Assembly (NCBI GenBank): GCA_035353615.1 | Contig: DAOPZY010000010.1 | Location: 1 to 64,000, forward strand | Direction: 5' to 3' | Origin: CAXXOK01 sp035353615 | GTDB taxonomy: Bacteria; Bacillota; Clostridia; Christensenellales; Aristaeellaceae | Length of the DNA stretch: 64,000 nucleotides | Notes under the pieces: model-generated | What the model was told of the DNA's origin: nothing | What the model saw: only the letters and a program-made list of their open reading frames with translations | Database searches by the model: none | Made by a program: the position numbers and the translations under genes | Part shown: one piece after another, positions 43,607 to 53,900 of the stretch | Layout of the letters: each line of letters starts with the position of its first letter | Position numbering within the stretch: the first letter of the stretch is position 1

Positions 43607-44809
43607 TTACTCGCGGATCAGTTCCGCGCCCAGAACCTTCACATACACAAACGCGATCAGCGCCACAAGCACAAACATGGCCACCACAATCACCGAGCCG
43701 TAGCCGTAGTTGCTTTGGCCGATCATCATTTTATAAGCGTAAATCGAAAGCGTTTCCGGCGTGCCCTTGGTGAGCACGGCGATCAGATCATACACACGGA
43801 ACGCGTCCAGCGTCCTAAACAGCAGCGCGACCAGCATGCTGGGCTTCAGCAGGGGCAACGTGATGCTGGTAAACGTGCGCACCGCGCCCGCCCCGTCAAT
43901 CGCGGAGGATTCGTAAAGCCCCCGGTCGATCACCTGCAAACCCGCCAATAGCAGCAGCGCCATGTACGGCGTGGTTTTCCACACATCCGCCAGTATCGCG
44001 CTGAACATGGTGCCGCCTTGCGTCGTGAGCAAAAGCTCCGGTGAGGCGATCAGCCCCAAGCGGGTAAACAGGGCCGCCACAACGCCGCTGGTGCCATCGT
44101 ACAGGTAGCACCAGATCAGCGCGGACACCGCCGTGGGGATCGCCCACGGGATCAGTGCGGTTGTGCGCACCAGCCCAATCCCCCGCATCGCCTTGTTCAT
44201 AATCAGCGCCAGCGCCATGCCCAGCACCAGCTCCACCGCCACGGAGATCACCGTGAATTCAAACGTGTTACCCACCGCCTGCCCAAAGCGCGTGTCCGCC
44301 GTCAGGCGCGCATAGTTGGCAAGCCCGACATAGTTGCTGCTCACAAGGCAGGTTTCCATTTCATTCAAAAGTTGCGGGCCTTTGGTTACCACGCGAAAAT
44401 CCGGGTAGCGCGCCGCAAGCGAGGTCACCGTATCCCGTATCTGCTCGATCAGCGCGGAAATTTCCTGCTCGCTTGCCGCGGACAGGCTCAGCGTTTGTTT
44501 GCTGTTTGCGTACAGCTCTTTTTGCGCAACGAGGGTTTCCATCAGCGCCGTGAGCGTCGGCTGATCGGCGGCTTCCGCCGTGGCCAGATCCTTTTTCAGG
44601 TAATGCGCCAGATACTCGCAATCCTCCGCATACAGCGACGCGTTCAGCGTCGCGCCGGTATACAGGGCATTTTTGGTTTGGTTGTTGGTTTGGTAGTCAA
44701 ACAGCGTATATACAAACGAGGACAGGATCGGATAAAGCGAAAAGATCAACACCAGCAACAATAGGGGGAGGATAAACAGAAATTCCTTCCACGTCATCCG
44801 GCGCTGCAT
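43607..44809 (-). CDS. Carbohydrate ABC transporter permease (MalF-like) with large external insert
   Basis: About 400 residues from the ATG at 44809 (GGAGG eight bases upstream; a GTG/ATG-type extension to 44818 overlaps the ribosome binding site). The first membrane segment (about 9-36) is followed by about 115 hydrophilic, helical residues (roughly 41-156) before the usual SNYVGLANYARL segment, which in relatives follows almost at once. The EAA loop YESSAIDGAGAVRTFTSITLPLLKPS is intact. The insert lies outside the membrane, between the first and second membrane segments, and could contact the binding protein. It is not the P2 loop of E. coli MalF, which sits after the third segment. Confidence 0.93.
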   Translation of the reverse strand: MQRRMTWKEFLFILPLLLLVLIFSLYPILSSFVYTLFDYQTNNQTKNALYTGATLNASLYAEDCEYLAHYLKKDLATAEAADQPTLTALMETLVAQKELYANSKQTLSLSAASEQEISALIEQIRDTVTSLAARYPDFRVVTKGPQLLNEMETCLVSSNYVGLANYARLTADTRFGQAVGNTFEFTVISVAVELVLGMALALIMNKAMRGIGLVRTTALIPWAIPTAVSALIWCYLYDGTSGVVAALFTRLGLIASPELLLTTQGGTMFSAILADVWKTTPYMALLLLAGLQVIDRGLYESSAIDGAGAVRTFTSITLPLLKPSMLVALLFRTLDAFRVYDLIAVLTKGTPETLSIYAYKMMIGQSNYGYGSVIVVAMFVLVALIAFVYVKVLGAELIRE

Positions 44810-44837
44810 GAACCTCACCTCCGTCAGTTTTCCACAA

Positions 44838-44874
44838 AAAAGCCGTCGGGCAGTTTTGCCACCCGACGGCCTTT
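44838..44874 (-). terminator. Intra-operon terminator/attenuator after the binding-protein gene
   Basis: On the minus strand AAAGGCCGTCGGGT and GCCCGACGGCTTTTTT pair around a short loop, between the binding-protein gene and the permease genes. It would lower permease expression relative to the binding protein. Confidence 0.8.
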
Positions 44875-44882
44875 ACGCATGG

Positions 44883-46073
44883 TTATTGCGCCAGCGCAGC
44901 CTCGACCGCCGTTACGGTCGCGTCAATATCACTGGAACCGCTCAGGTAGGGGTAAATCGCCTGTTGAAGCGCGTCGGATACCTTGGAATATTCCGCGCTG
45001 ACAGGGCGCGCGATGGTGGTTTTCAGCGCGTTCTGGAAGCCGACCATGCTGAGGCGCTCGTCCGCCTTGGTGATGCGTTCGTCCGTCAGCATTTTATTGA
45101 GGCCGGGCAGGTAGCCGCCCTTTTCGCTCATAATCAGCTGGCCTTCTTCGCTGTTGAGGTACTGGATGAAAGCAAAGGCGCCTTCGGGGTTCACGCTATT
45201 CTTGTTGATGGCCAGCAGCCAGCCGCCTACTGTGGAACCGCCGGGCAGCGGCGCAACCGCGACCTGATCGGTGGTGATGGTGCCGTCGCTCTTGATGGCG
45301 CCCCACTGGTACGGCCAGTTGCGGGCGAACACGCTCTCGCCTTTAATAAAGCTATTGGCGGTTTCCCCTTCGGTGTAGTTGAGGATGTTGCTCGGCACAG
45401 CTTTGGAGCTGGTGAATTTCTTCATGGTTTCCAAGCCGCCCTTAATATCCGTCCAGTTGGAGGTGAACTCGTTGGCGTTGCAGATCAGCCCTTCGTAGAG
45501 GCTGGACTGGAATACGATGCCCGTGGTGGTGCCGCCCTGCCCGGCGTATTTTTCCGCCATCGTCAGCAGATCATCCCAAGTGTAGGTGCCGGCTACCAGC
45601 TTGGCCGCGTCCTCCTCGCTCACGATATCCTTGCGGAAGTAGAGCAGGCCCAGGTCCGGGAAGAACGGCAGCACGTATTCCTTGCCATTGTACAGGCCGG
45701 AAGCCATGGAGCCGGCGTTGAAATCCGCAACGTTCAGCCCGGCGTCCTCAATCATCATATCCAAGGGCTGAATGTAACCGGAGGCCGCAAATTCACCGGC
45801 CCAAACCACGTCCAGCGAGAGCACGTCGTACTCGGCGCTGCCCGCCTTGAGCGAGGTGGTCAGCTGTTCGCGCATCGCGCCGGAATCATTGGTCATGTCC
45901 ACCCATTCCACCTTGTACTGATCCTGGGAGGCGTTAAACGCGTCGATCACCGCTTGCGTGGCGGGCGTAGAATCTGCCTGAGCCGCAAATTTGATGGTTA
46001 CAGGCTCTGCCATGGCGCAGGTTACGCTGAGCGCCAACCCAAGGGCCAGAAGAATCGATAGCAATTTTTTCAT
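44883..46073 (-). CDS. Carbohydrate ABC transporter binding protein
   Basis: A 396-residue family 1 solute-binding protein behind AAGGAGG. The signal peptide (MKKLLSILLALGL...TCAMA) ends at AMA-E; the cysteine in SVTCAMAE does not fit a lipobox. The mature part shows VTIKFAAQADSTP, QYKVEWVDMTN, YVLPFFPDLGLLYFRKDI and SVFARNWPYQWGAI, typical of binding proteins for alpha-glucosides and related sugars. It is first in the operon and is separated from the permeases by a hairpin. The AraC gene is divergent across a 155-base gap. Confidence 0.94.
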   Translation of the reverse strand: MKKLLSILLALGLALSVTCAMAEPVTIKFAAQADSTPATQAVIDAFNASQDQYKVEWVDMTNDSGAMREQLTTSLKAGSAEYDVLSLDVVWAGEFAASGYIQPLDMMIEDAGLNVADFNAGSMASGLYNGKEYVLPFFPDLGLLYFRKDIVSEEDAAKLVAGTYTWDDLLTMAEKYAGQGGTTTGIVFQSSLYEGLICNANEFTSNWTDIKGGLETMKKFTSSKAVPSNILNYTEGETANSFIKGESVFARNWPYQWGAIKSDGTITTDQVAVAPLPGGSTVGGWLLAINKNSVNPEGAFAFIQYLNSEEGQLIMSEKGGYLPGLNKMLTDERITKADERLSMVGFQNALKTTIARPVSAEYSKVSDALQQAIYPYLSGSSDIDATVTAVEAALAQ

Positions 46074-46228
46074 GGTTTTTCCTCCTTAATTATGGATCCC
46101 GCATTCCGGCGAAAGCTCTTGCCTCCCCCGTTCGTTAGGCATAGCATACGCGTTTCGGCGCATTCCGTATTTCATTTTTCCGATGTATTTGTTATAATTC
46201 TGATATCTGCATCGGGAGGTGTTTCTTC

Positions 46229-47419
46229 TTGGAGGAAAACCTGCTTTCACAGCGCGCCCGTTATTTTCATTATACCACGCGGCTACCGGTGTTCTGGTAC
46301 CGCGACGGTTTGCTTGTGGCTACGCTGCCCGATTCGGTCAGCCTTGCGGGCCGGGTGCTTGGCGAATCGAACGCGCCCATTGGCGGCATTCGGCTGGAGC
46401 CGGCGCAGGAGGGGGGCGTTTTGCCAATTGAAAACGCCTACGCGGAACGCTTCCTGTGCCTTTTCGCGGGGGAAGGGCAGGTGCTTGTATGCGGCCCCTA
46501 CTGCGCGGAAAGCTTTCGCCAAGCCGATGTGCTCAAACTGATCCGCTCGCTGCGCCTTGACCTGAGCAAGCGGGAAAGCCTGATGGCCCATTATGCCGCG
46601 CTACCGCGTTTCAGCGAAATGAACGGCTACTATACAAGCATATTTTTGCAAAAAACATTTTTGGATGCGGAAGTGCCGCCGGCCGCGCAGGTTTCCTTGC
46701 CCAGCGACGAGGAGCTTTCCCAGCGGTTTTACCAAAACGCCTACCGTAACCGCATGGCCATGTTTCAACATCCGCCTTACTTTTTTGAGCAGGAGATTAC
46801 GAGGCAGATTATCGAAGGCGACCGGGAGCACGCAATGCAGTTGCTTGCGGAACTGAACCGTCTGACCCGCGCAACGCTTGCGGACAATCCCTTGCGTTCG
46901 CTCAAAAATTCACTAATCGCCTCCGTTACGCTTTTTACGCGCGCGGCCATCGCTGGCGGCGTTCCCAGCGACGAAGCGTTTACCATGAGCGACAGCTTTA
47001 TCCAAACCATCGAAAAGCAAAACGACTTGCACCTGCTTTCCTCCATTGAGGAGGCGATCATTCTCCGCTTTATTGACCGGGTGGACCGTTACCGCCGCCA
47101 GCGCCACTCCCGTATGATCCGTTCCGTGATGGCCTATATTGACGAGCACCTTTCCGAGCCTTTGGATGTGCCTGCCATAGCCGGTAACGTCTTTGTCCAT
47201 CCGGATTATCTTTCCAAAAAATTTCGGCAGGAGGTAGGCGAAACCCTGCACAATTTTATCCTGCGCCGCCGTGTGGAGGAAGCGGCGCACTTTATGCGGT
47301 ACGGCTCCGACCCCATTCCGGATATCGCGGCTTTTTACCAGTTTTCTTCCCAGAGCCACTTTACGGTGGTGTTCAAGCGTTATACCGGTTACACCCCGCA
47401 ACAGTACAGAAATTTATAG
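46229..47419 (+). CDS. AraC-family regulator of the sugar operon
   Basis: A 396-residue protein starting at TTG 46229 behind GGGAGG. The N-terminal about 280 residues have no membrane segment and no obvious response-regulator or cupin motif. The C-terminal about 105 residues are the double helix-turn-helix of AraC proteins: VMAYIDEHLSEPLDVPAIAG, VHPDYLSKKFRQEVGET, and the signature IAAFYQFSSQSHFTVVFKRY...TPQQYRN. Divergent orientation to the sugar-binding gene suggests it controls that operon. A TATAAT at 46193-46198 lies close upstream but lacks a clear -35, as expected for an activated or weak promoter. Confidence 0.93.
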   Translation: MEENLLSQRARYFHYTTRLPVFWYRDGLLVATLPDSVSLAGRVLGESNAPIGGIRLEPAQEGGVLPIENAYAERFLCLFAGEGQVLVCGPYCAESFRQADVLKLIRSLRLDLSKRESLMAHYAALPRFSEMNGYYTSIFLQKTFLDAEVPPAAQVSLPSDEELSQRFYQNAYRNRMAMFQHPPYFFEQEITRQIIEGDREHAMQLLAELNRLTRATLADNPLRSLKNSLIASVTLFTRAAIAGGVPSDEAFTMSDSFIQTIEKQNDLHLLSSIEEAIILRFIDRVDRYRRQRHSRMIRSVMAYIDEHLSEPLDVPAIAGNVFVHPDYLSKKFRQEVGETLHNFILRRRVEEAAHFMRYGSDPIPDIAAFYQFSSQSHFTVVFKRYTGYTPQQYRNL

Positions 47420-47493
47420 CCGCTGGGTGCAGGTTTTTGAAAACCCTCGCCGTGGCGATGATGGGTGCGAACAAATCAGGACAATGCGCTTCC

Positions 47494-47648
47494 GCCGCTC
47501 GCCTCATAGCCTTGTGGGCTGTTCGCTCGCTTGTTGGCTACACGCTGCGGCGTGGGAATTTGGGGTCCGCCCCAAACCCCGGCAGGGGTTTCACCCCTGC
47601 ACCCTGACAAGGGCTTCGCCCTTGACCCATCTCCGCTGCGGCGGGGGA
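47494..47648 (+). repeat. Dispersed hairpin-chain repeat, unit 1
   Basis: A 155-base unit made of successive small hairpins: AGCCTTGTGGGCT, GGGGTCCGCCCC, CCCCGGCAGGGG, AAGGGCTTCGCCCTT and CGCTGCGGCG. It lies in the convergent gap between the AraC gene and the giant surface-protein gene. Its frames give short open readings that are not genes. Confidence 0.9.
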
Positions 47649-47681
47649 TTGGTTTGTGTCTTTCTTCTGCAAAGCGTTTAT

Positions 47682-47836
47682 GCCGCTCGCCTCATAGCCC
47701 TGCGGGCTGTTCGCTCGCTTGTTGGCTACACGCTGCGGCGTGGGAATTTGGGGTCCGCCCCAAACCCCGGCAGGGGTTTCACCCCTGCACCCTGACAATG
47801 GCTTCGCCCTCGACCCATCTCCGCTGCGGCGGGGGA
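47682..47836 (+). repeat. Dispersed hairpin-chain repeat, unit 2
   Basis: A nearly identical second unit exactly 188 bases downstream of the first. The 33-base spacer (GGTTTGTGTCTTTCTTCTGC) resembles the sequence bordering the 62 kb units, so the repeating period is the longer 188-base element. Confidence 0.9.
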
Positions 47837-47848
47837 TGAATATCAAAC

Positions 47849-47897
47849 AAACCGGCAGAGATACCACGGTTTTATGCCGTGGTATCTCTGCCGGTTT
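47849..47897. terminator. Strong bidirectional terminator before the giant gene's end
   Basis: A perfect 21-base stem (47849-47869 with 47877-47897) around a 7-base loop, with T-runs on both sides. It serves both converging genes. Confidence 0.9.
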
Positions 47898-47927
47898 TTG
47901 TTCCATTATCAGTCAGTTTCTCAATTT

Positions 47928-50900
47928 TTAAGGTGTGGGCGTCGGCGAAGCGGCGGTCCAGTTCTGCACGCTGCCGGGGGTTACCGCTTCCGGCATTGCC
48001 TGACCGTCGCGCAGCACATATCCCAAATCCATGTCAAAGTTCTGGGAACCGCTTTGCACATCAAACGAATCGCTGGTCGCAGTATTGCCGTCCCCTTGGG
48101 TCAGACAGCTGGAAATAATGCGCAACGAAGTCACGGCCGTTGTAATGTTAAATTCCGGATAGGCCGTTGCCTGCAAGGTATAGGTGCCCGGGTACACATC
48201 CGCCATTTCGTAATAGCCCCACTCGTTGGAGGTGGCGGTATACACGGCTTCCCCGTTTTGCATCAGCTGGATGGTTACGCCGTTCACCGAGGGTTCGTCC
48301 GCGTCCCGCAGGCCGTTTTTGTTGGTATCCAGCCACACCTGATCGCCAACGCGCGCCGGCTTAATCAGGATCACATTCTGCGTTAGCAGATGGTGCGCCA
48401 TTTCCAACGCAAACGGATCGCTCACGCCCAACCCATCTTTGGTGGACGCCACAACGGAATCGCCCGCCTGATAGTTGGGGTCATCCGGCTTCACGAAAAT
48501 CATCCCTGTTGGCAGGCCCACCTCCAGGCGGTAGCTATCCGGCCACAGCCCATCGAAGCGGTATTCGCCCTTTTCGTCGGTTTGTGCCGTTTGCAGCTTC
48601 TGATCCGAATCCGCCTGATACAGCGTAACGGTTACGCCGGCCTGCGGCGAGCGCGTCCCGTTTTCGTCCAGCGCGACCGTGCCGCCGATGCTTGTATAGG
48701 ACACAAGACCGCCGCTGATATCCTCAAAGGTTTCGCCTTCGGCAATCACGATATCGCTGTGGCTCATCATCGCGCCCTGCGCCTCGAAGGTGCTGTTTGC
48801 ATCATCGGCGGGCTGGGCCTGATTGGGAATGGCAAACCGCACCGTGTAGGTAGCCGGTCGCACATTTTGGAAAGTGACGTATCCGTCCTCGTCCGAGGCG
48901 GCGGATTTGACTACGCTGCCCGTCGTCTGGTCATACAGCTCGTAATTCAGGCCAGAAAGCAGCCGTTCGTCGTCGCTGTGCTGGCCGTCGCGGTTTTCAT
49001 CCAGCCACACTGAGGCGCGGATGGTTGCCGGTTTCACAGCGCCAATGGCGTTCTGTGCCCGATTGGTCAGCGCAGTCCACGGGCAGGCAAGCGAATCTTC
49101 CTCCGCGGTATCCAGCGTAAGGCTGCTTTCCGTAAGGTTAGCGGAGAAGATGTAGCCTTGTGGCAGGGAAAGCGTCAGGGTATACTGATCCGGACGCAAA
49201 CCGGTAATGGAATAGTTCCCCTCGCTGTCGGTCGTGGTTTTTGCCGGGTCGCGTCCCGCTTTCGCGGGGGCGAGGGCCACGGTTACGCCGCTCAGGGCTT
49301 CTTCGCCCTCGTCGCGCACGCCGTTGCCGTTGCCGTCATGGTATGCGTAGCCTTCAAACGAGCCGAGCGTAACAGCCCCAGCCAGCGGAGCCGTATAGGC
49401 TTTGCCGGATTCCACTTTCAAGCCGGTAACAACGTTTTCCTTTCCCTGCGCCTCCACCGTGTTGCCGCCGTCGGCCACCTGCGCCATGGTCGCGTTATCC
49501 GGCAGAATATATGTGACCGTATACTCGCCCGGCATCACGCCGTCAAAGAAGTAGGTGCCGTCCTCGCCAACGGATTCCGTCAAATTCAGCTCGCCGTCGG
49601 ACGAAAGCAGCCGTACCTGCACGTCGGTATACCCGGTTTCACCGGCATCCATCAGGCCGTTATCATTCTGGTCATCAAAGAATACGCCCGTCAGCGTGGA
49701 GGAAAGCAGCATGCCGGCGTTGATGTGCTCGATTTGCTGCCCCATAGCCACGGTGATGGCTTCGGTTTCGCCAAAGCCGTCCTTTGCAAGGGTTTTCACG
49801 TGGTTGCCGTTTTCCTCATCGGGGCGGTAGCGCGTGAAGGCGTAATTTTCCTTGCGTTGCACGCGCACGGTATATTCGCCGGGCATGATGCCTTCCAGCG
49901 TGTAATTGCCGTTCGCGTTGGTGGTCGCGGTCGCGGCCAGCGTGCCGTCGGAGGCCACAAGCTGAATTTTCACCCCGGACGCTTTTTTATCCGAATCATT
50001 GCGCGATCCGTCGTACTTGGCGTCCAGGAACACCGTGCCGGAGATGGTTCCGCCCATCGCCACGCCCACGCAGGTTTGAGTTGTTTTTCCGTTTTCTACG
50101 GTCACGGAAGGTATGGTGTTTTCCCTACGGCCCTCGCGCGCCTCGAAAAGGTTCGCCAGCCCCCCGTCTTGCTCAGCGGGCACAACCGTAAAGATGCTGC
50201 CGTCGTTGGGCAGGATGGCGCGCAGTCGGTAATCGCCCCCGCGCAGCGAATCAAAGGTGTAGGAGCCATCCTCTCCTGTGACCACCTTACCCATGGAACG
50301 GTCGTTGGAATTTTTGACCACTTCCAGCGTAACCCCGGCGTACGGCGGCTCGCCCTCGTCATACAGACCGTTGTAGTTGCTATCCAAAAACGCGATGCCG
50401 GAGAGCGCCGCTTTTTCCACAACGCCTACGTTTTTGTTGGTCACATCCTGCGCGTCGGTCACAATGAACTGCCGCGTCGCGCTTGTGCCCTCCGCGGTGA
50501 ACACGGAACGCGAATCGCCGCCCGTTTGCGTGTAGCGGGCAAACAGCATGGTATCGGGGATCTCCGCCGTAAAGTTATACGTATCGTTACGCAAGAGCGC
50601 AAAACGGTATGCGCCCGTATCGTCGGTAGTCAGCTCATAGCTCGCGCCGGTTTTAGCCCCTGTCAGGGTCAGCTTCACATTCGGCACGCCCGGTTCGCCG
50701 TCGTCCATCACGCCGTTGTTGTTCAGGTCGCTCCACACGGTGCCCGAGAACGAGCCGACCGGGATCGCGCCCACGCCGGCCTCGGCGGTTTCGCCCGCGC
50801 TGAGCGTCAGCGGGTCGGAAACCGCGACCAAGCCGTTCCCACCGCCCACACAGCTGCTTTGCGTGCTCCACTCCCCGCTGTTAACCGTAACCAGATACCC

Positions 50901-53900
50901 ATCCGGCAGGGTAAAGCGCAGCACATAGCTGCCGGGCGCCAAATCTGTAAGCGTGGCCTCGCCGTTCTGATCGGTTACCGCGCTGGCCGAAGCGTCGCCT
51001 TCCGCGTTTGCGGCCGGCACGGCTTCCACCTGAACGCCGGATACGGAGCGCTCATAAACGCCTCTGCCGCCGTCCTCATTGCTGTCAAAGAACGCGGCAA
51101 CCTTCACGGAGGCGGGTTGGCTCAGCGCGATGTCGCTTTGGCCGTTGAGCATATCTCCGTTGGCAAGGGTCAGGTCCCCGCTGGCTTTCACCCCCAGCGT
51201 GCCATCGCCAACCGGGAGCGCCTGATTGCCGACCGCGGCGACGTTCACGCCGTCGCTCCCCTGCGACACAACCCGGTACACGCCCGCCTTCAGGTTTTGG
51301 AAGGCGTAGTGTCCATAGGCATCGGTGGTCTGGTTGGTCACATCGGCCCAGCTGTCGCCGTCTTTTTGTTGCAGGGCCACGGTGACGCCGCTCATCAGCT
51401 GTTCGCCATCCGCATAGCCCAGATCTCCGTTCGTGTCCATATAGGCGACGCCTTCGATTCCCGTCATCGCCACAAATTCCACCGCAGGCAGGGCGACGTT
51501 TTCGCCGGCCGGTACGCTCACGGTAATCCAGATCATATCGCCCCGCTCGCTCACCTTCCACTCGGATGTTTCCAGCAGGGTTTTACCCTCGGGCAGCGGC
51601 GCATACACCGTATAGTCGCCGCCGATCAGGCCGTTAAACGCAAAGCTTCCGTCCTGAGCCGTTTTGGCGGACAGTTGCGCGCTGACCGACGCGGCGGAAA
51701 TATCGCGGCCTTCCCCCAGCGCTTCAATCTGCCCTGTGATGGATGCGGTCGCTTCAATGGCAAGCTTCTCGTTGCGGGCTTCGCCCTCGCCAAGGGCAAG
51801 GGTTTCCGTATAGTTCCCAACCCCCTGAACCGCCTGCCCGTTGGCAACGACCGCTTTGTTCGCCGGCAGTTGCAGCGCCAGCTGATAGGTGCCGGCGGGT
51901 AGTTTCTCAAAGGCGTATGCGCCGGATGCGTCTGTCTGCGCGGTTTGGGTAGCGCCGAATGCGTCGCTCAGCGTAACCGTAAGGCCGGAAACCGCCGAGT
52001 CGCCTTCCGTTACAATGCCGCGCGCCGCGCACAGCAGGGTAGCCGTGATCGCAAGGGCGCGGTTTTCACCGTAGGCCAGGTTCAGGCTGTCGATGACATA
52101 CGAGCCGTCTGCCTGCGCGGTCACCCCATCCTGCGCGGGCAGGGTCGCGCCGCTGTCCGTAGGGATGGTTAGCCGCAGGCTATAATCGCCCGCTTCCAAC
52201 GCAGCAAAGGCAAACGATCCGCTTGCGTCCGTTTGCGCGGTTTGAAGCGATTGACCGTTTTGCGTCAGCGACAGGCTCACGCCCGCGACCGCCTTGCCCT
52301 CCGCCGTTTCAATCCGCCCGCTCACGCCGCTTTTTTGCACAAAGGCAATGGCGTAGCCATCTTGCGGCAACGTGATGTTCTCTTTGGTGTAAACGCCTGT
52401 TTCGCGCGTGTCAAGGCTCATGGTGTTGTCCGGGAGCGCCGCGCGGAGCGTCCCGACGGTTTCGGCCGCGTCGCCGCTGATGGCAAACGATCCGTTGCCG
52501 TCGGTCAGCGCGCCGTATACGGTATTGCCGCTCGCACCGGTCAGCGTGACCCCTAAATTGGCCACCGAGGCCGAGGGCTGGTCGGCCTGCTCGCCAATGG
52601 AGCCGGAAAGCAGCAAGATCAATGTGGCGGGGTCTTTGCCGGTTGCGATTGGGGCAGGCAGGGTAACGTCCATGCGGGCGTATTGGCCGTTTGTAACGTT
52701 GAGCAGCGCGTCCAGCAGCGGTTTGGGTTCATGGGCAACCGCTTTAAGCGCAAAACCCTCCGGCGCGTCCGCCGTCGCGGGCAACGTGCTCGGGTCCAGC
52801 GCCCACACGGTAAGCGCGCCAACGGTTCCGGCCGCTACAGGGATTTGAACCGCGCCGGACGTCCACTGTGTGGAATCAAATACAACCCAATCCGTGAGCG
52901 CGGTGCGCAGCACGCGCAAGCCTTCCGGCATGGCGCTTTCCAGCGCGCGCGCGCCTTCCGGCAGCTCTGCCGCCAGGGTCAGAGCATCGCCCGTCCACGT
53001 CTGCCCGTCAGCCGTGAGCGTGATCACCGGCGTGCCATCCGCTAGCGTTCCCGCCGTGGCGGTAGCCGACAATTCCATGCGGCCGTCCGGAAATTCAAAT
53101 GCCAATGTCTGGGGTTCAATGGCCGAATCCGCCGTTACCATGCTGATGCCGTCGGTACCTGCGTACTGGTACTGGTAGTTAACGCCGACTTCCACACTCG
53201 CGGTGGCCGCGGCTGAGGCGGCGCCGGAAAGGACGGCCGGGAGATACCGCATACCGGCCTGCACTGTGCCGGCCGTGAACCCGGCGGGCAAAAGACTGCC
53301 ACCGTCGCTGTTCAGGTAGGTAATTACAACGCCGGCGGCGCTTTCCAGCGTCACGGTATCGCCCGTCTGGCACTGGATCGCCTCGCCGGTCGGCTGGCTA
53401 TGATTGTCCAAGGGTTGCACGCTGCAGCTTCCCTGCGCGGGGGTAACGGTCACTGTATCCACCGAAAGCGCCCCGTCGGCGGCCAGTTCCGTGCCGTCCG
53501 CGCCAAGCAGCTTGGCGGGATTCAGGGTAACCGTATAATTTGAAAGCGGCGCGGTATTCTCTCCGGCGCAAAGCCCATCCACCTGAAGGGTTGCGGTTGA
53601 AGCACCGTCCGCTGTGGTCCAGTTGCCCGCCGAAACCGCGAGGCTGCCCGTCACGGCGTTTTCAACCGGCGCAGGTTGGTTTTGCACCGTCAGCGCGGTG
53701 ATGCTGTCGGCTGTGCCAAAATAGGTGTCAACGGTGAATGCCGTTGGCTGATCCAGAAGCATCGTGCCCTCGGGCGCGCGCATCTGCACCAGCTGATACT
53801 CTCCGTTGGGCAGCGCGCTTGCCGCCGTATAGGTTCCGTTTTCATCGGTCGTGAAGCTCCACTGCATCACGCCCTGCGCGTCCATCACCACAAACTCGGC

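Noticed and set aside
47494..47836. CRISPR array
   Set aside because: Units are 155 bases with near-identical spacers, only two or three per locus, and no cas genes are present.
47271..47839. Open frames over the 47.5 kb repeat units
   Set aside because: The translations repeat with the 188-base DNA period and encode no recognisable protein; the DNA hairpins explain the pattern.
49158..51902. 914-codon plus-strand open frame inside the giant gene
   Set aside because: Antisense to the repeat array; long open antisense frames are expected opposite GC-rich repeated coding sequence. Composition is not protein-like.
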